Assembly (NCBI RefSeq): GCF_003627095.1 | Contig: NZ_CP032627.1 | Coordinates: 2,631,155-2,695,154 of the forward strand | DNA from: Lactococcus allomyrinae | Lineage (GTDB): Bacteria; Bacillota; Bacilli; Lactobacillales; Streptococcaceae | Length of the DNA stretch: 64,000 bases | Direction: 5' to 3' | In this document: positions 56,737 through 64,000 of the stretch, one piece after another | Numbering within the stretch: the first letter of the stretch is position 1 | Layout: each line of letters opens with the position of its first letter | Translations under genes and position numbers: made by a program | Notes under the pieces: model-generated | The model's input: only the letters and a program-made list of their open reading frames with translations | Told to the model about the DNA's origin: nothing | The model's database searches: none

Positions 56737-57657
56737 ATGGAAACGAAACAATCCAAGCCGAAGCAAAGTAAGCGAGCTTTTGGCGAGATGATTCAGGGTT
56801 ATGGCTTTCTTGCGCCAGCTCTGCTCATCATTTTGATTTTCTTTGTGCTTTCAATCCTGTTTGCAGTGTATCTGAGTTTTAACAATGTGGATTTGATTGC
56901 TCACACTTATACGTGGAATAATTTTAAAAACTGGACCAATTTGCTCACGGATAAACAGTTGATTCGTGCGCTTCAAAATACAAGCTTTTTTGCATTGATT
57001 GTGGTGCCTGTGCAGACTTTTATTGCCTTAGTTATCGCTTATATTTTGGCCAATAAATCAATTCAGGGTAAAAAAGTTTTCCGACTGGTTTATTTCTTGC
57101 CGACCTTGACCAGCTCTGCGGCGTTGACGATGATTTTCATGTTTTTGTTTAACTTAAATGGTCCTGTCAATGGCGTGCTGCAAAGTTTGCATTGGATCAG
57201 TCAACCGATTAACTTTATCAATGATACACACTGGACATTGAAGATTATCATGGTCATGAATATTTGGTCAACGGTGCCTTATTTTATGACGATCTATCTT
57301 GCTTCGCTTGTCGATCTGCCCGACTCCATGTATGAAGCCGCAGAAATCGACGGCGCCAATGTCATTGACAAATTGCGCTTCATCACGATTCCTTATCTGC
57401 GTCCGATCACGACTTTCGTCCTTTTGACGGGAATTATCGGGACTTTCCAGATGTTTGACCAGGCCTATATCTTCTCAGGTGGGACAGGCGGTCCTGCGAA
57501 CTCTACATTGACGGTCAGTCTTTTGATTTTCCAATATGCTTTTGGTACAAATAATCAAATGGGCTATGCTGCCGTGCTTGCGATATTGCTCGCTGTGATT
57601 ATCTTTATCGTGACGCGTATCGCTGAAAAACTCAACGGAGGAAATGGAATCAGATGA
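56737..57657 (+). CDS. Sugar ABC transporter permease (MalF type)
   Basis: Membrane subunit of the CUT1 importer. The 306-residue protein has six predicted membrane segments; the cytoplasmic EAA loop (YEAAEIDGANVIDKLRFITIPYLRP, about 204-228) contacts the ATPase. The short N terminus is usual for Gram-positive MalF-like permeases. AAAGGAG ribosome site. It overlaps the next permease by 4 bp (ATGA), showing tight coupling. Confidence 0.93.
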   Translation: METKQSKPKQSKRAFGEMIQGYGFLAPALLIILIFFVLSILFAVYLSFNNVDLIAHTYTWNNFKNWTNLLTDKQLIRALQNTSFFALIVVPVQTFIALVIAYILANKSIQGKKVFRLVYFLPTLTSSAALTMIFMFLFNLNGPVNGVLQSLHWISQPINFINDTHWTLKIIMVMNIWSTVPYFMTIYLASLVDLPDSMYEAAEIDGANVIDKLRFITIPYLRPITTFVLLTGIIGTFQMFDQAYIFSGGTGGPANSTLTVSLLIFQYAFGTNNQMGYAAVLAILLAVIIFIVTRIAEKLNGGNGIR

Positions 57658-58499
57658 AAAAGACAAAGAAACAAAAAGTATTGAAAAGTCTGCTTTATAT
57701 TGTTCTTATCGCTTACGCGATCATTACCTTTTATCCGTTTTTATGGGCAGTTGCAGCGAGTTTCAAGCCCTTGTCAGAAATTACAAGTGGCTCGATGTCC
57801 CTGATTTCAAAACATTTTACAACAGAGCAGTACCAATACTTATTTAGTGCAAAATCAGGCTCAATGTTTGTGACCTGGTTCATCAACTCAATGATTGTGT
57901 CTGTCATCGGGACCGCGATTAATGTTTTTCTGAATACAATGGCGGGTTACAGCTTGGCACGATTGAGTTTCCCAGGGCGCAAGCAATTTTATTACGGAAT
58001 TCTTGCGATGATGATGGTGCCCGCTCAAGTGCTTCTGATTCCGAACTATCTGATTGTCAAAAACTTGGGGATGTTAGATACCTTCTGGGCGCTGATCTTG
58101 CCCGCGGCGATCAACATCGGAAATATTTTCATGATGCGCCAATTTTTCTTGAGCTTTCCTAAAGACGTCGAAGAAGCAGCGCGTATTGATGGCTTATCGC
58201 GCGTGGGTACTTTTTTCCGTATTGTCATGCCACTTGCCAAACCCTCTATTGCGACACAGGCAGTATTTGTCTTTATGGGATTCTGGAATAATTTCTTGGC
58301 ACCAATGCTTTATATGCACACTCCAAGCAAATTTACTCTGACGCTTGGCCTGCAAGTCTTGCAATCCGCAGACCAAGGTGGACAGATGTGGAATCGTGTC
58401 ATGGCAGCCTCCATACTGACCATTATCCCAATTATCATCTTGTATATCTTGTTTAACGGTTATTTCTTACAAGGTGTGCGGATGGATGGCGAAAAATAA
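57654..58499 (+). CDS. Sugar ABC transporter permease (MalG type)
   Basis: Second membrane subunit of the importer, 281 residues with six membrane segments and the EAA loop EEAARIDGLSRVGTFFRIVMPLAKPS (about 174-199). It starts inside the stop of the upstream permease. No ATPase gene follows; MsmK (17014) is the only CUT1-type ATPase in the window. A terminator-like hairpin lies between this gene and the second phosphorylase. Confidence 0.93.
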   Translation: MKKTKKQKVLKSLLYIVLIAYAIITFYPFLWAVAASFKPLSEITSGSMSLISKHFTTEQYQYLFSAKSGSMFVTWFINSMIVSVIGTAINVFLNTMAGYSLARLSFPGRKQFYYGILAMMMVPAQVLLIPNYLIVKNLGMLDTFWALILPAAINIGNIFMMRQFFLSFPKDVEEAARIDGLSRVGTFFRIVMPLAKPSIATQAVFVFMGFWNNFLAPMLYMHTPSKFTLTLGLQVLQSADQGGQMWNRVMAASILTIIPIIILYILFNGYFLQGVRMDGEK

Positions 58500-58537
58500 T
58501 TCTGACAACATTTTTGTCAGCAAATTAGTCTATAATA

Positions 58538-58569
58538 AAGTCTGTCAGTATGCTGACAGACTTGTTTTT
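58538..58569 (+). terminator. Terminator-like hairpin inside the sugar cluster
   Basis: AAGTCTGTCAG-TATG-CTGACAGACTT is an 11-bp stem followed by GTTTTTA, located 21 bp before the second GH65 gene. It probably limits readthrough from the permeases. A TATAAT at 58531-58536 just before it lacks a well-spaced -35. Confidence 0.7.
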
Positions 58570-58589
58570 AAGGAAATGAAGGAAAAGAA

Positions 58590-60572
58590 ATGAAAACTTA
58601 CACCCTCACGCTTGATGATTTAGGAAATATTGAAACACAAAATGTTGAAACCATTTTTGCGCAGGCCAATGGTTTTATGGGAGTGCGCGCAAGTTTACCC
58701 ATTCAGGCTAACGATAGTTTGCCAGGCACTTTTATCAATGGATTTTACGAAACACATCCGATTATCTACGGTGAAAATGCTTATGGCTATGCAAAAAATC
58801 ATGAAACGATGGTCAAGTGTTTTGACTTACGCACGCTAGAATTATCTGTCAATGGTGAAGTTCTATCAGTACTGACAGAACGCAATTTAAAGCTTAATTT
58901 AATGACAGGAATTCTGTCAGAAACATATCTCTATGAGACAAATTTAGGACAGCAAATAAAGCTTGAGTTGGAAAGTTTTACTAGCCATTTTAACCGCACG
59001 ACTTATGCTCAGAAAATCAAAATTACGGCGTTGAACTTTTCTGGAGAAGTTCATGTAAAAAAAGAAGCAAAATTATTACTTCCAAATAGCTCAAAAGACT
59101 TTGACCCACGGGTCCGTGAGGCAAGTGTTAATCTCCAAAAACAAGGGAATCAATATACTACCGCTAACAGCAAACTCAGCCTTTACACCAAATTTGACGA
59201 GATTGATGAAACTTTCCAACTCAATCCAACTCAATCTTTTGAATTTGAACAACTCAATCAAATTTCTAAAGAAAATCAATTTGAAATAGTCAGCTATGAA
59301 CGCTTGAAAGTAGAGCAAGTCAAGATTTTTGATACTTTTTGGTCTGTTTCAGACATCGAGATTGACGGAGATGAAACGCTTCAAAAAGGTGTCCGTGTCA
59401 ATCTTTATCACCTTTTTAACTCTGCAGGTCGCGATGGAAAAACAAATTTTGGAGCAAAAGGTCTGACAGGCGAAGGATATGAAGGACATTATTTTTGGGA
59501 TACAGAGATGTATTTGCTTCCATTTTTTACACACACTCAACCTGAGATTGCCAAAAGTTTGCTGACCTATCGGCTGAACATTTTGCCCCAAGCTAAACAA
59601 AGAGCAAAAGAACTAGGCTTTGCAGGTGCATTGTATGCTTGGCGTACACAAAGTGGGCACGAAACCTCAGCCTATTATCCCGCGGGAACAGCCCAAGTTC
59701 ATATCAATGCAGACATTGCCTATGCTTTAGAATTATATGAAAAAGTAACAGGTGACAGTGCTTTTATTCAAAGCGCTAAAGAAATAATTTATGAAACAGC
59801 CCGATTTTGGCTTTCTTACGGATTTATGAGTCAACGAGGATTTGAAATTCATGAAGTTACAGGTCCAGATGAGTATACAGCACTTGTGAATAACAACTAC
59901 TATACAAATAAAATGGCTCAAAATAATCTTCGCTATGCGGTAAGGCTAGCTCATACCTTTAAAGAAAATCAAGAAGAAGCAACATTTTGGCAAACAGCAG
60001 CCGATAAAATGTATTTTGGATATGACGAAACAAGCAAGATTACCAAGCAAGATGATAGCTTTTTGGATAAACAAGTATGGGATTTTGCTCACACTCCAAA
60101 AGAGAACTATCCGCTACTTCTTCATTATCACCCTATGAAAATTTACAAACATCAGGTACTCAAACAAGCCGATACAATTCTTGCTCATATGCTTTTTGCT
60201 GAGGAAAAAGCACAGGTGGCACGTGATTTTGACTTTTACGAGCCATTGACAACGCATGATAGTAGTTTATCAAGAGCTATTCATGGTGTCGTAGCAAGCC
60301 GTCTAGGACGTACCCAGCAAGCTTATGATTTTTTTGCTGACAGTGCAACAATGGATCTCTCGGATATGCAAGGAAATGCAAGCCACGGAATACACGCAGC
60401 AAATATGGGAGGCACATGGCTAGGATTAATCTATGGTTTTGCAGGATTGCATATTGACAATGGTGAATTAAAAATAGAAAATCATTTGCCAAAACAAATC
60501 AAAGCTTTGAGATTTAACATCCTATATCAAGGGAAGTTACAAAGTTTTGAGTTAAAAAATGAAAAGAACTGA
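58590..60572 (+). CDS. GH65 disaccharide phosphorylase B
   Basis: A second GH65 enzyme, only 660 residues against 769 for phosphorylase A, with shorter N-terminal and C-terminal beta domains. Barrel motifs are intact: [21 protein letters not shown], general-acid Glu in [18 protein letters not shown], and [13 protein letters not shown]. The start ([35 protein letters not shown]) enters the domain almost immediately. Low similarity to phosphorylase A suggests a different linkage or acceptor. AAGGAAATGAAGGAAAAG supplies the ribosome site. Followed 18 bp later by pgmB2. Confidence 0.82.
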   Translation: MKTYTLTLDDLGNIETQNVETIFAQANGFMGVRASLPIQANDSLPGTFINGFYETHPIIYGENAYGYAKNHETMVKCFDLRTLELSVNGEVLSVLTERNLKLNLMTGILSETYLYETNLGQQIKLELESFTSHFNRTTYAQKIKITALNFSGEVHVKKEAKLLLPNSSKDFDPRVREASVNLQKQGNQYTTANSKLSLYTKFDEIDETFQLNPTQSFEFEQLNQISKENQFEIVSYERLKVEQVKIFDTFWSVSDIEIDGDETLQKGVRVNLYHLFNSAGRDGKTNFGAKGLTGEGYEGHYFWDTEMYLLPFFTHTQPEIAKSLLTYRLNILPQAKQRAKELGFAGALYAWRTQSGHETSAYYPAGTAQVHINADIAYALELYEKVTGDSAFIQSAKEIIYETARFWLSYGFMSQRGFEIHEVTGPDEYTALVNNNYYTNKMAQNNLRYAVRLAHTFKENQEEATFWQTAADKMYFGYDETSKITKQDDSFLDKQVWDFAHTPKENYPLLLHYHPMKIYKHQVLKQADTILAHMLFAEEKAQVARDFDFYEPLTTHDSSLSRAIHGVVASRLGRTQQAYDFFADSATMDLSDMQGNASHGIHAANMGGTWLGLIYGFAGLHIDNGELKIENHLPKQIKALRFNILYQGKLQSFELKNEKN

Positions 60573-60589
60573 ATAGTAAAGGAGAAAAA

Positions 60590-61249
60590 GTGTTTAAAGC
60601 AGTTTTATTTGACTTAGATGGTGTAATTACAGACACAGCAGAGTACCATTTTCGAGCATGGAAAGCATTGGCAGAAGAAATAGGAATTGCCGGTGTGGAT
60701 CGTGCCTTTAATGAACAATTGAAAGGTGTTTCCAGAGAAGATTCTCTGAAGAAAATTTTGGCGTTGGGAAATAAAACAGTGTCAGATGAATCATTTGCAG
60801 CACTTGCGAAACGTAAAAATGATAACTACGTTGAAATGATTCAAGATGTATCTCCTCAGGATGTTTATCCAGGTATTTTGACTTTGTTGAAAGAGTTGCG
60901 GAGTCATGGGGTTAAAATTGCCTTGGCTTCGGCGTCTAAAAATGGTCCCTTTTTGTTGGAGAGAATGGGCTTGACAGATTATTTTGATGCGATTGCAGAT
61001 CCATCAGAAGTTGCGGCTTCAAAACCAGCTCCAGATATTTTCATTGCGGCAGCGCACGCAGTAGGCGTTACTCCTGAGGATTCCATTGGTTTAGAGGACT
61101 CACAAGCTGGGATTCAAGCGATTAAGGATTCTGGAGCCTTGGCGATTGGAGTTGGTCGTCCGGAAGATTTGGGAGAGGACATTGTTGTTGTCCCAGACAC
61201 TTCACATTATACGTTTGAGTTTTTGAAAGAAACTTTTGAAAAATGGTGA
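60590..61249 (+). CDS. pgmB: Beta-phosphoglucomutase, copy 2
   Basis: Same reaction as copy 1, feeding beta-glucose 1-phosphate from the GH65 enzymes into glycolysis. It starts with GTG behind AAAGGAG. Bases 60591-61225 match 32710-33344 with two silent differences (GAA/GAG and GGC/GGT); the C terminus differs (KETFEKW). Active-site Asp8/Asp10 and other HAD motifs are intact. It overlaps the following SGNH gene by 7 bp, indicating cotranslation. Length 219 residues. Confidence 0.95.
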   Translation: MFKAVLFDLDGVITDTAEYHFRAWKALAEEIGIAGVDRAFNEQLKGVSREDSLKKILALGNKTVSDESFAALAKRKNDNYVEMIQDVSPQDVYPGILTLLKELRSHGVKIALASASKNGPFLLERMGLTDYFDAIADPSEVAASKPAPDIFIAAAHAVGVTPEDSIGLEDSQAGIQAIKDSGALAIGVGRPEDLGEDIVVVPDTSHYTFEFLKETFEKW

Positions 61250-61821
61250 GTATAACAGTTTTTGGAGATAGCATCACAGCAGGATATAGTCGTGAAGAAG
61301 GGATGCCACGAATTTCCCCAGTTCTAAAAGAAATACTTGAAGCAAGACTTGCAGAGCTTCAGGTTCAAAGTGAGGTTTTGCTTTATGGTGTGTGTGGGGA
61401 GGATACTGCTGAGGCGTTGCTTCGTCTGAAAGTGGTGATAGAGCTACAAAGTGATTGGACGATTCTCTTTTTTGGAGCAAATGATGCTGCCACAGACCAC
61501 ACAATTTCCCCGGAGCGTTTTTATAAAAATCTTCAAGTGATGGTAGAGAATATTGGAGTGGATAAGGTCATCATTGTTAGTCCACCCTATCATAACGACA
61601 GTGTAGAAAATCAAGTGAGAAATAATGAACTCGTTCAACAATTTTGCAGATCTGCAGAATGTGTCGCTAGTGATTTTGAGGTCCCATTCCTCAATCTTTA
61701 TCAGGAAATGTGTGAAACACAAGAACCGGAGCGGTTGTTACAAAGCGATGGTCTGCATTTTTCGAGACAAGGCTATGAGTTACTAGCGGAGAAACTCTCG
61801 TTATTTCTGGTTAATTTGTAA
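61243..61821 (+). CDS. SGNH/GDSL-family esterase
   Basis: A 192-residue SGNH hydrolase without signal peptide, so cytoplasmic. Block I FGDSITAG has the nucleophile Ser; block II Gly is in [10 protein letters not shown]; block III Asn in [10 protein letters not shown]; block V has the Asp and His of [14 protein letters not shown]. Such enzymes remove acetyl or other acyl groups from sugars or lipids. Overlap with pgmB2 and place at the end of the phosphorylase operon suggest deacylation of imported or exported sugars, which is inference. Confidence 0.85.
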   Translation: MVSITVFGDSITAGYSREEGMPRISPVLKEILEARLAELQVQSEVLLYGVCGEDTAEALLRLKVVIELQSDWTILFFGANDAATDHTISPERFYKNLQVMVENIGVDKVIIVSPPYHNDSVENQVRNNELVQQFCRSAECVASDFEVPFLNLYQEMCETQEPERLLQSDGLHFSRQGYELLAEKLSLFLVNL

Positions 61822-61826
61822 ATAAT

Positions 61827-61859
61827 AAAAAACCGCCATTTTAACACGGCGGTTTTTAG
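61827..61859. terminator. Bidirectional terminator after the sugar cluster
   Basis: AAAAACCGCC-ATTTTAACAC-GGCGGTTTTT serves the SGNH gene and the converging hemolysin III gene. Confidence 0.9.
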
Positions 61860-61882
61860 TTTATTAACTTATTGATTCTTGA

Positions 61883-62533
61883 TTAACCCACAAATCCATA
61901 GACAGAAATAAACATGAGTGCTGCTGCAACGAGAACGAAGAGGTGCCAAACAACGTGAGCAAAGGGGAATTTGAAGTGATAAATAAGAGCACCAACGGAA
62001 TAGATGACACCACCGATAACCAATAGCCAGAAAGCCAGCGGGTTCAGAGCATTCCAAAGTGGATAAATCTCAATCAAAATCATCCAGCCCATCACAACGT
62101 ATAAAATTGTAGAGAGTTTTGGTGTTTTTCCCCATTTTGGTAGATAAATTGAGGTTAGCACAATACCGAGAATGGCACATATCCAAATGATGGAAAGTAC
62201 AATCCAACCGAGCCAGTTATTGAGTGCGACAAGGCAATAGGGCGTGTAGGTTCCAGCGATTAAAAAATAAATGCCATTATGGTCAAAAACACGAAAGACC
62301 TTGACCGCTCGTGTAAAATGTAAACTATGGGCGAGGGTGGAGCAAAGAAAGAGAATAATTAAGGCCGCACCATAGATTGAAAAAGCTGTAACTTCAAGCG
62401 CCGAACCTGATTCAACGCCTTTCAAAATGAGTAAAACAAGTGCTACGATAGCTAAGATGGTGCCCGCCCCGTGGGTAATTGCGTTGAAGACTTCATTTAA
62501 AATTTGATAAGCTTTTGAGTCATAGGTTTTCAT
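61883..62533 (-). CDS. Hemolysin III family (YqfA/TrhA, PAQR-like) membrane protein
   Basis: Seven-helix membrane protein of the hemolysin III/PAQR superfamily. The conserved start SKAYQILNEVFNAITHGAGT and the histidines of SLHFT and the C-terminal FPFAHVVWHLFVL are candidate metal ligands. Members affect membrane fluidity or lipid balance; lysis activity is not implied. The frame extends to 62632, but MKTYDSKAYQ at 62533 is the family start. No ideal ribosome site precedes it; AAAGGAG lies about 25 bases upstream, followed by a small hairpin that might bring it closer. 216 residues. Confidence 0.82.
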   Translation of the reverse strand: MKTYDSKAYQILNEVFNAITHGAGTILAIVALVLLILKGVESGSALEVTAFSIYGAALIILFLCSTLAHSLHFTRAVKVFRVFDHNGIYFLIAGTYTPYCLVALNNWLGWIVLSIIWICAILGIVLTSIYLPKWGKTPKLSTILYVVMGWMILIEIYPLWNALNPLAFWLLVIGGVIYSVGALIYHFKFPFAHVVWHLFVLVAAALMFISVYGFVG

Positions 62534-62916
62534 GGGTAAAGTGGCTTCTATTGAGAAGCGCTCTCCTTTGGAGGTAAGATACATTTTCAGATTTAGAGAT
62601 GAACTGCAGATATACTGCCTTTTGCTAAACAAACAGACAACAAGGTTCTATATGTTTAAAAAATATAGGTAAAGAATTGTTGTATAAGATTAACATTGAT
62701 TTAGTCCGAACTTTGTCTACTCTACCTATCACTTTAAAACGATATTTTAAACAAAACAAAACAAACTGCCTTGTAAGCTTTGGATAATTTTAACCTTTTT
62801 TGTTCTTTCCACCTGAAAATTTGTTATAATATATGATAGCACAAATTGTATAGAAAAGGAATTGGACTTTGTCGTTTGCCATAATGGATTAAACTAAAAG
62901 AGTTCAAGTAGTAATT
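62534..62916. other. Divergent gap between hemolysin III gene and degV
   Basis: GATGAACTGCAGATATACTGCC at 62598-62619 and TTTTGCTAAAC resemble a piece of the repeat at 51420-51450. TATAAT at 62825-62830 is the likely degV -10 box, giving a leader of about 80 nt. No gene is seen. Confidence 0.5.
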
Positions 62917-63753
62917 ATGCCAATAAAAATTGTGACAGATTCATCCATTACGATTGAGCCGGAACTTGCGCGTGAACTGGACATTACGATTGTCCCATTA
63001 TCAGTGACGATTGATGGAACAATGTATTCAGACGATGACCTGAGTTTTGAGGATTTCATGGTCAAGATGGCCGCAACAAAGAGTTTACCTAAAACAAGTC
63101 AGCCACCAGTTGGGGTTTTTGCTGAAGTTTATGAAAATATTGCAACTAAAGACGATGAGATTATTTCTATTCATTTGACAGAGGCTTTATCAGGAACAGT
63201 TGAAGCCGCACGTCAAGGAGGTATGCTTTCTGGTCGTGATGTAACGGTGATTGATAGTGATTTTACTGACCAAGCTCAGAAGTTCCAAGTGGTTGAAGCT
63301 GCAAGACTTGCAAAGTTAGGCTTGAGTAAAAATGAAATTTTAGAGAAAATCAAACATATTCGTGAATCGACGGAGCTGTATATTGGTTTTTCAACATTGG
63401 AAAATTTGGTTAAAGGTGGTCGAGTAAGCCGTATGACAGGGCTTTTTGGTAGCCTTTTAAATGTTCGAGTGATTGGAACTTTGAAAGATAGAGAGTTAAG
63501 TACAATTTTGCGAGGGCGAGGAAACAAGACTTTTTACAAATGGCTTGAGGAACTTGCTGACCATATGAGTACGTCGGGTAGAAAAATACGAGAAATCGCA
63601 ATTTCGCATGCACAAGGACTTGAGTTTTCTCAGAAAGCAAGAGATGTTTTGCAAAAATTTGTTGAGAAGCCGATTTCGATTATGGATACGAATACAACGA
63701 TTGCGACACATACAGGACCAGGTGCTTGGGCAATTATGATTGATTACGAGTAA
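62917..63753 (+). CDS. DegV family fatty-acid-binding protein
   Basis: Fatty-acid-binding protein of the DegV/FakB type. In related bacteria FakB presents fatty acids to the kinase FakA for phospholipid synthesis. The 278-residue protein has IVTDSSITIEPELARELDI at the N terminus, SQPPVGVF and the fatty-acid headgroup motif SIHLTEALSGT in domain 1, and GRVSRMTGLFGSLLNVR in domain 2. ATG 62917 is the family start; only a weak ribosome site is present. Several DegV paralogues are usual, so the exact ligand is unknown. Confidence 0.9.
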   Translation: MPIKIVTDSSITIEPELARELDITIVPLSVTIDGTMYSDDDLSFEDFMVKMAATKSLPKTSQPPVGVFAEVYENIATKDDEIISIHLTEALSGTVEAARQGGMLSGRDVTVIDSDFTDQAQKFQVVEAARLAKLGLSKNEILEKIKHIRESTELYIGFSTLENLVKGGRVSRMTGLFGSLLNVRVIGTLKDRELSTILRGRGNKTFYKWLEELADHMSTSGRKIREIAISHAQGLEFSQKARDVLQKFVEKPISIMDTNTTIATHTGPGAWAIMIDYE

Positions 63754-63864
63754 GAAGGAAGTTGGACTGATTTCAACTTCTGGAGAAACTTTGTGTTAAA
63801 AAACAGAGTTGACTTGGCGCGACGAGTTAAAGTCAAATAAAAATAGTTTGCAAAGGATTGCAAG

Positions 63865-64000
63865 ATGAAAAAACGATTACAAATATTTGCCGGCTTTCTG
63901 CTGGCAATTTTGCTAATTTTTGGATTGTTATGGGTAATATTTCCAAAAGCAGAGAATAGATTTGCTGATAAAAAGCCATCAGTACTGACAGAAAAAACGG
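63865..64000 (+). CDS. Membrane-anchored or secreted protein, N-terminal part
   Basis: Starts at ATG 63865 behind AAAGGA and runs off the window after about 45 codons. A basic MKKR start and a hydrophobic segment (about residues 5-28) form a signal peptide or anchor; the next residues (PKAENRFADKKPSVLTEK) are polar. In related genomes a GDSL-type YpmR-like protein follows degV, which would fit, but nothing diagnostic is visible. A TCAGTACTGACAG word encodes SVLTE here. Confidence 0.6.
   Translation, partial: MKKRLQIFAGFLLAILLIFGLLWVIFPKAENRFADKKPSVLTEKT

Overview
The window reads as chromosomal DNA from a low-GC lactic acid bacterium of the Streptococcaceae, most probably Lactococcus. Support: the ptcBA–RpiR–ptcC–bglA cellobiose/glucose PTS order, a TrePP/beta-phosphoglucomutase trehalose pathway, a streptococcal-type DnaE whose PHP motif is degenerate, a type 2 IPP isomerase, and cre sites typical of CcpA control. 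Species cannot be fixed from sequence alone. There is no rRNA, CRISPR array, prophage or recognisable transposase; two tRNAs (Cys-GCA, Arg-TCT) are present.

Layout. 1–5.5 kb: end of fni, sodA, azoreductase with divergent WYL regulator, DEAD-box helicase, DUF218 protein. 5.6–12 kb: two RpiR regulators and the ptcB/ptcA/ptcC/bglA PTS, in which ptcC and bglA each carry a one-base homopolymer frameshift. 12.5–26.8 kb: tRNA-Cys, ligA (with an odd basic insertion), dagK, orphan sugar-ABC ATPase msmK, nifJ, and cdaA(frameshifted)–cdaR–glmM. 26.9–34.5 kb: trehalose locus (treR, EIIA, EIIBC, trePP, pgmB copy 1) and an esterase; pgmB1 and the esterase lie between 61-bp inverted repeats. 34.8–46.5 kb: Ser/Thr-rich membrane protein, tsaE, LCP protein, tRNA-Arg, truA, a putative vitamin-B6 operon, pyrG with its CTP attenuator, DUF1003 and DUF2929 proteins. 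46.9–50 kb: dnaE. 50.3–61.8 kb: a LacI-controlled alpha-glucoside cluster. 61.9–64 kb: hemolysin III family protein, degV and the start of another gene.

How the genes work together. Two disaccharide routes end in beta-glucose 1-phosphate: PTS trehalose uptake followed by TrePP, and ABC import followed by two further GH65 phosphorylases. Each route has its own pgmB, and the two copies are almost identical in DNA. The ABC importer has no ATPase of its own; msmK, about 38 kb away, is the obvious candidate. Two genome-scale features run through the window: a palindromic word (CTGTCAG-N2-4-CTGACAG) found in terminators and inside coding sequences, and a degenerate family of hairpin-rich intergenic repeats filling most gaps longer than 200 bp. 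At least four genes (ligA, tsaE, the LCP gene, truA) look leaderless.
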